Assembly: GCA_964520905.1 (NCBI GenBank)
Contig: CAZFQL010000011.1
Span: 87,819-151,818 of the forward strand
Direction: 5' to 3'
Length of the DNA stretch: 64,000 bases
DNA from: JAGVIE01 sp964520905
GTDB lineage: Bacteria > Bacteroidota > Ignavibacteria > UBA10030 > SZUA-254
Shown here: piece by piece, positions 60,835 through 64,000 of the stretch
Numbering within the stretch: position 1 is the stretch's first letter
How the letters are laid out: every line of letters begins with the position of its first letter
Notes under the pieces: generated by a model
The model's input: the letters and a program-made list of their open reading frames with translations, nothing else
Told to the model about the DNA's origin: nothing
Databases searched by the model: none
Position numbers and translations under genes: made by a program

Positions 60835-61527
60835 ATGAAAATAAATCGATTACTTGTTATTGAGGACAATCGGCTTATGCGTGATGGCATAGCAGCAATG
60901 CTCAAAAAGCAGTCTGATATGCATGTTGTTGCTACTGTTGGTAATGGCGAAAATATTTTAACAACTATGGAGAAGCACAAACCAAATATCGTTCTTCTCG
61001 ATCTCGGTTTACGAAATCAAAACAGTTTGCAAATTGTAAAATTATCAAAGCAGCATTTTCCGGCAACCAAAGTAATAGTGATGGATCTTATACCGCTTCA
61101 GGCAGATGTTTTCGAATTTGTACAAGCGGGAGTTTCAGGATTCATACTCAAAGATGCATGCGTTGCTGAATTTTTAAAAACTATTCGAACAGTTTATCAG
61201 GGTGTTCAAGTTTTACCGCCGCTCTTGACCGGATCGCTCTTTTCTCAGATTGTCAAACATGCTGTCAATGTATCCACACCTTCCAGACTTATCGAATCGG
61301 TACGAATGACGAAACGTGAGCGACAGGTAATCCATTTGGTTTCCGATGGTTTAACCAATAAGGAAATTGCACAAAAACTTCATCTCTCACCCTACACAGT
61401 AAAGAACCACGTTCATAACATACTTGAAAAATTAGCGCTTAGTACACGCGTACAGATTGCAAAACACGCTCATCTTTCTGAATCTTACAAAACTGCAATC
61501 GATACGACTTCATTAATAAGCGAGTAA
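60835..61527 (+). CDS. NarL/FixJ-family response regulator
   Basis: A 230-residue regulator: receiver (1-125) with phospho-acceptor Asp56 in VLLDLGL, acidic residues Glu10/Asp11 and Lys106 in FILKDA; the conserved Thr/Ser after beta-4 is missing (VIVMDLIP). The C-terminal LuxR-type helix-turn-helix is MTKRERQVIHLVSDGLTNKEIAQKLHLSPYTVKNHVHNILEKL. It lies upstream of kaiC in the same direction and opposite the histidine kinase, a plausible output of either. Confidence 0.93.
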   Translation: MKINRLLVIEDNRLMRDGIAAMLKKQSDMHVVATVGNGENILTTMEKHKPNIVLLDLGLRNQNSLQIVKLSKQHFPATKVIVMDLIPLQADVFEFVQAGVSGFILKDACVAEFLKTIRTVYQGVQVLPPLLTGSLFSQIVKHAVNVSTPSRLIESVRMTKRERQVIHLVSDGLTNKEIAQKLHLSPYTVKNHVHNILEKLALSTRVQIAKHAHLSESYKTAIDTTSLISE

Positions 61528-61763
61528 TTACGTGTCGTTAGCCCACCTAAAAAAGGTAGTTTTCTTTTCATCCCTTTGGACTATTGTTTTGTTTTACAGA
61601 TTTTTGTATCATCTAATTGAGGTATAGTGACCAAACACCAAAATTTCTTCTAAGAAGTTGCACTGCCCCGTTAACAGATGAACATTTGGTGTCAAGCGAA
61701 ATTGTTTATAACAGAATTTATTACTCCTAAGAGAAACAAAAACATATCCGGAAATAAAATATC
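61528..61763 (+). promoter_or_regulatory. kaiC upstream region with inverted repeat
   Basis: ACACCAAA (61635-61642) and TTTGGTGT (61685-61692) form an 8-base inverted repeat separated by 42 bases, a possible site for looping by a dimeric regulator. TTTATAAC at 61707-61714 may be part of a -10. No SD is evident before kaiC. Confidence 0.3.
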
Positions 61764-63518
61764 ATGAAGAAAAAAGAAGCACAATCTTATCGTAATGTCC
61801 TTCCAAAATCCCCCACAAGTATTCAAGGATTGGACGAAATCACGGGCGGGGGATTACCGAAAGGCAGACCGACGCTTGTATGCGGCGGTGCGGGTTGCGG
61901 AAAGACACTCTTTGCCATGGAGTTTCTCGTCCGCGGAGCAACGCAGTACAATGAACCGGGCGTCTTTGTGTCGTTCGAGGAAACAGAGAAAGAACTCACA
62001 GCAAACGTTGCTTCGTTGGGGTTCGATTTGGACAGCCTTGTAGAGCGCAAAAAGATTTGGCTTGAGCACATTCACATTGAACGGGGTGAAATCGAACAAA
62101 GCGGTGAATACGATTTGGAAGGTTTGTTTATCAGGATCCATCACGCAATTGAGAGCATCGACGCTAAGCGTGTTGTGCTGGATACCGTAGAATCACTCTT
62201 TTCAGGGTTGCCAAATCCTCTTATACTGCGTGCTGAACTGCGCCGGTTATTGCGCTGGCTGAAAAGGAAAGGCGTAACAACAATAATTACTGCAGAGCGA
62301 GGCGAAGGTTCCTTAACGCGTCAGGGCTTGGAAGAGTACGTCTCTGATTGTGTCATTCTGCTCGATCATCGCGTGAACGATCAATCATCCATACGGCGGC
62401 TGCGTATTGTCAAATATCGCGGTTCAACGCACGGTACAAACGAGTATCCTTTCCTTATTGATGAAGATGGTTTTTCTGTTCTGCCTGTCACTTCCCTGGG
62501 ACTGAATTACATTTCATCCCCCGAGAGAATTTCTACCGGTATTCCGCGTCTCGACACAATGCTCTCCGGTAAAGGTTACTTTCGCGGCAGTACAGTTCTT
62601 GTTTCAGGCAGCGCCGGTACGGGCAAGACGAGCATTGCCGCGCAATTTGCTGAAGCGGCATGCAAGAGGGAAGAACGCGTTCTTTTTTTTACTTTCGAAG
62701 AATCCCCTAGCCAGCTTGTGCGCAATATGCGTTCAATTGGAATAAATTTAGAACCGTGGGTGAAAAAAGGGTTGCTTCAGTTTCATGCAACACGTCCGAC
62801 ACTCTATGGCTTGGAAACTCATCTGGCGACGAGTATCAAATTGATCAATAAATTTGAACCGAACGTCTTTATCCTCGACCCTATTAATGGATTCATGATA
62901 GGAGAGAACCAAACTGAAGTTAAAACAATGTTACTGCGCCTTGTAGATTTTTTGAAGATGAGGCGGATCACTGCATTCTTCACAAGTCTCACTTCCGCCA
63001 CCGAGAATATGGAGATTCCTGATGTGTACATCTCATCCTTGATAGATACATTGATGCTTGTGCGTGATATTGAAATTGGCGGTGAACGTAACAGAGGATT
63101 GTATGTGCTTAAATCACGCGGTATGGCGCATTCCAACCAGATTCGCGAGTTTAGACTGACAAACCACGGTATAGAACTGCTTGATGTTTATGTTGGTTCA
63201 GAAGGCGTCTTGACAGGTTCGGCGCGATTATCACAAGAGACGAAAGACGATGCGGAACAATTATTGCGTCAGCAAGAAATCGGAAGCAAACAATTTGGAT
63301 TAGAGCGTAAGCGTGAAGCAATGGAAGCTCAGATTGTTGTGCTGCGATCTGAATTTCAAGCTGAAGAATCAGAAGCGCTCAAAGTTATCGGGATTGAAAA
63401 AGCAAGGAATGAACGTTTCACTCAAGACAAGGTAAAAATGGGTATGAGTAGAAGAGGTGATGTGTCTATAAAAATATCCGGTAAAAACAAAAAGAAAATA
63501 AATGGTAAAAGGAAGTAA
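61764..63518 (+). CDS. kaiC: KaiC-family ATPase with two RecA-like domains
   Basis: A 584-residue KaiC. CI domain: Walker A GGAGCGKT (41-48), catalytic Glu pair in FEET (72-73). CII domain: Walker A GSAGTGKT (282-289), Glu pair in FEES (312-313). The residues aligned with the cyanobacterial Ser431/Thr432 phosphosites are Ser424/Ser425 in DVYISSLIDTL; Thr426 is replaced by Pro. EIGGERNRGLYVLKSRGMAHSNQIREF is the conserved end of CII. Beyond residue 480 there is a ~100-residue charged, basic extension instead of the short KaiA-binding tail. kaiB follows two bases after the stop. KaiA is not present. Autokinase/ATPase timing or stress-regulating function is known for the family. Confidence 0.94.
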   Translation: MKKKEAQSYRNVLPKSPTSIQGLDEITGGGLPKGRPTLVCGGAGCGKTLFAMEFLVRGATQYNEPGVFVSFEETEKELTANVASLGFDLDSLVERKKIWLEHIHIERGEIEQSGEYDLEGLFIRIHHAIESIDAKRVVLDTVESLFSGLPNPLILRAELRRLLRWLKRKGVTTIITAERGEGSLTRQGLEEYVSDCVILLDHRVNDQSSIRRLRIVKYRGSTHGTNEYPFLIDEDGFSVLPVTSLGLNYISSPERISTGIPRLDTMLSGKGYFRGSTVLVSGSAGTGKTSIAAQFAEAACKREERVLFFTFEESPSQLVRNMRSIGINLEPWVKKGLLQFHATRPTLYGLETHLATSIKLINKFEPNVFILDPINGFMIGENQTEVKTMLLRLVDFLKMRRITAFFTSLTSATENMEIPDVYISSLIDTLMLVRDIEIGGERNRGLYVLKSRGMAHSNQIREFRLTNHGIELLDVYVGSEGVLTGSARLSQETKDDAEQLLRQQEIGSKQFGLERKREAMEAQIVVLRSEFQAEESEALKVIGIEKARNERFTQDKVKMGMSRRGDVSIKISGKNKKKINGKRK

Positions 63519-63520
63519 TC

Positions 63521-63919
63521 GTGAAAATCAAACACGAAAAATCGAAGACCAGCCGGTCGAAGACTCCCGACGGGTCGGGTCATCGACGACTCGTTGAGCG
63601 AAAAGAACAGCCGGCAAAAGCGAGTAGCGACAAATGGGTCTTACGTTTGTATGTTGCCGGGCAGACTCCAAAAGCCGTTACCGCTTTCAACAATCTCAAA
63701 TTAATTTGTGAAGAACAATTGAAGGGCAAATACCATATAGAAGTGATAGACCTTTTGAAGAATCCACAGCTTGCTCGTGATGACCAGATCCTCACCGTAC
63801 CGACATTAGTACGTAAATTACCCCTGCCGGTGAGGAACATCATTGGCGATCTTTCTAATACAGAGCGTGTGTTGGTTTGGTTAGACCGCATAGAACATAG
63901 CGAGCTAAAGCGCAAGTAA
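63521..63919 (+). CDS. kaiB: KaiB-family protein with N-terminal extension
   Basis: A 132-residue protein whose residues 39-132 are a KaiB thioredoxin-like domain (WVLRLYVAGQTPKAVTAFNNLKLICEEQL, YHIEVIDLLKNPQLARDDQILTVPTLVRKLP, RNIIGDLSNTERVLVWLD). The first 38 residues are a basic, Ser/Lys-rich, probably disordered extension not present in cyanobacterial KaiB. The start is GTG with AAGGAAG upstream. It would bind the CI ring of KaiC. Confidence 0.92.
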   Translation: MKIKHEKSKTSRSKTPDGSGHRRLVERKEQPAKASSDKWVLRLYVAGQTPKAVTAFNNLKLICEEQLKGKYHIEVIDLLKNPQLARDDQILTVPTLVRKLPLPVRNIIGDLSNTERVLVWLDRIEHSELKRK

Positions 63920-64000
63920 AAATCCGCGGCGGCGGATAAGGATTCCCAAAGGGATGGAGACTGTGTAAAAAGTTTATTTTCATATGTGATTAGACTTTAT
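63920..64000. other. 3' edge of window
   Basis: No gene recognisable in the last 80 bases; a GCGGCGGCGG tract follows the kaiB stop. Confidence 0.4.

Noticed and set aside
61764..63919. RadA or circadian-unrelated RecA protein instead of KaiC
   Set aside because: Two RecA domains with paired catalytic Glu, the conserved CII end and an adjacent kaiB make KaiC the clear call; kaiA was looked for on both sides and not found.

Overview
The window looks like a chromosomal segment of a Gram-negative bacterium of the Bacteroidota/Chlorobiota superphylum, most likely an Ignavibacteria-type lineage; the assignment is inference. Supporting signs are a C-terminal sorting domain of the YQNYPNPFNP type (type IX secretion cargo) at the end of the protein at 35910-37364, several outer-membrane beta-barrel proteins, LolA, and a KaiC/KaiB pair. 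Unlike typical Bacteroidota, many genes have strong Shine-Dalgarno sequences (AAGGAG) and several have TTGACA-17 nt-TATAAT-like promoters, which fits a Chlorobi/Ignavibacteria relative better.

Layout. 1-3000: the end of a DNA methyltransferase gene (cut by the window edge), a frameshifted ORF6N-domain gene with the remnant of a second copy behind it, and pepT. 3100-6400: an NfrA/NfrB-like exopolysaccharide pair, a single-domain response regulator and the SRP RNA gene. 6400-9000 (minus strand): a three-gene operon of pseudopilin-like proteins preceded by a run of hairpins. 9400-20140: a long housekeeping run (rng, transaldolase, gcvT, comB, ftsK, lolA, flippase-like, outer-membrane barrel, cyclophilin, holA). 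20200-25100: SPOR protein, rpmE, GlmU-like protein, rsmB, threonine dehydrogenase-like gene. 25250-30190: acpS, AMP-forming acyl-CoA ligase, acyl carrier protein and two Kbl-family alpha-oxoamine synthases. 30300-33800: Mrp/ApbC and NifU-type iron-sulfur genes, then ftsE and pdxA on the minus strand.

34000-40200: two large secreted proteins, a small minus-strand gene for a secreted peptide made of four identical 11-13-residue repeats, a divergent unknown membrane protein, and a sigma-54-type AAA+ regulator with a degenerate GAFTGA loop. 40235-43500: glycosyltransferase, udk, DEAD-box helicase. 43750-48430: a 6S-like RNA candidate followed by a type III-like restriction-modification pair whose methylase start is folded into a hairpin. 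48690-57940: three M16 peptidases, an alanine-aminotransferase-like enzyme and a nuoGHI cassette. 58300-63920: a lipoprotein, a HAMP histidine kinase, a divergent NarL-type response regulator, KaiC and KaiB.

Intergenic DNA is unusually rich in short dispersed palindromes (CCCTCAC...GAGGGTC elements, AACCTTCGCAAGGTT, CGCCAGAGGCG types). At least one has entered a coding region and others have changed apparent start sites. No tRNA, rRNA operon, CRISPR array or complete insertion sequence was recognised. The most promising leads for new biology are the repeat-peptide locus with its divergent membrane protein and regulator, the Kai module with its own kinase and regulator, and the ACP/ligase/alpha-oxoamine synthase cluster.
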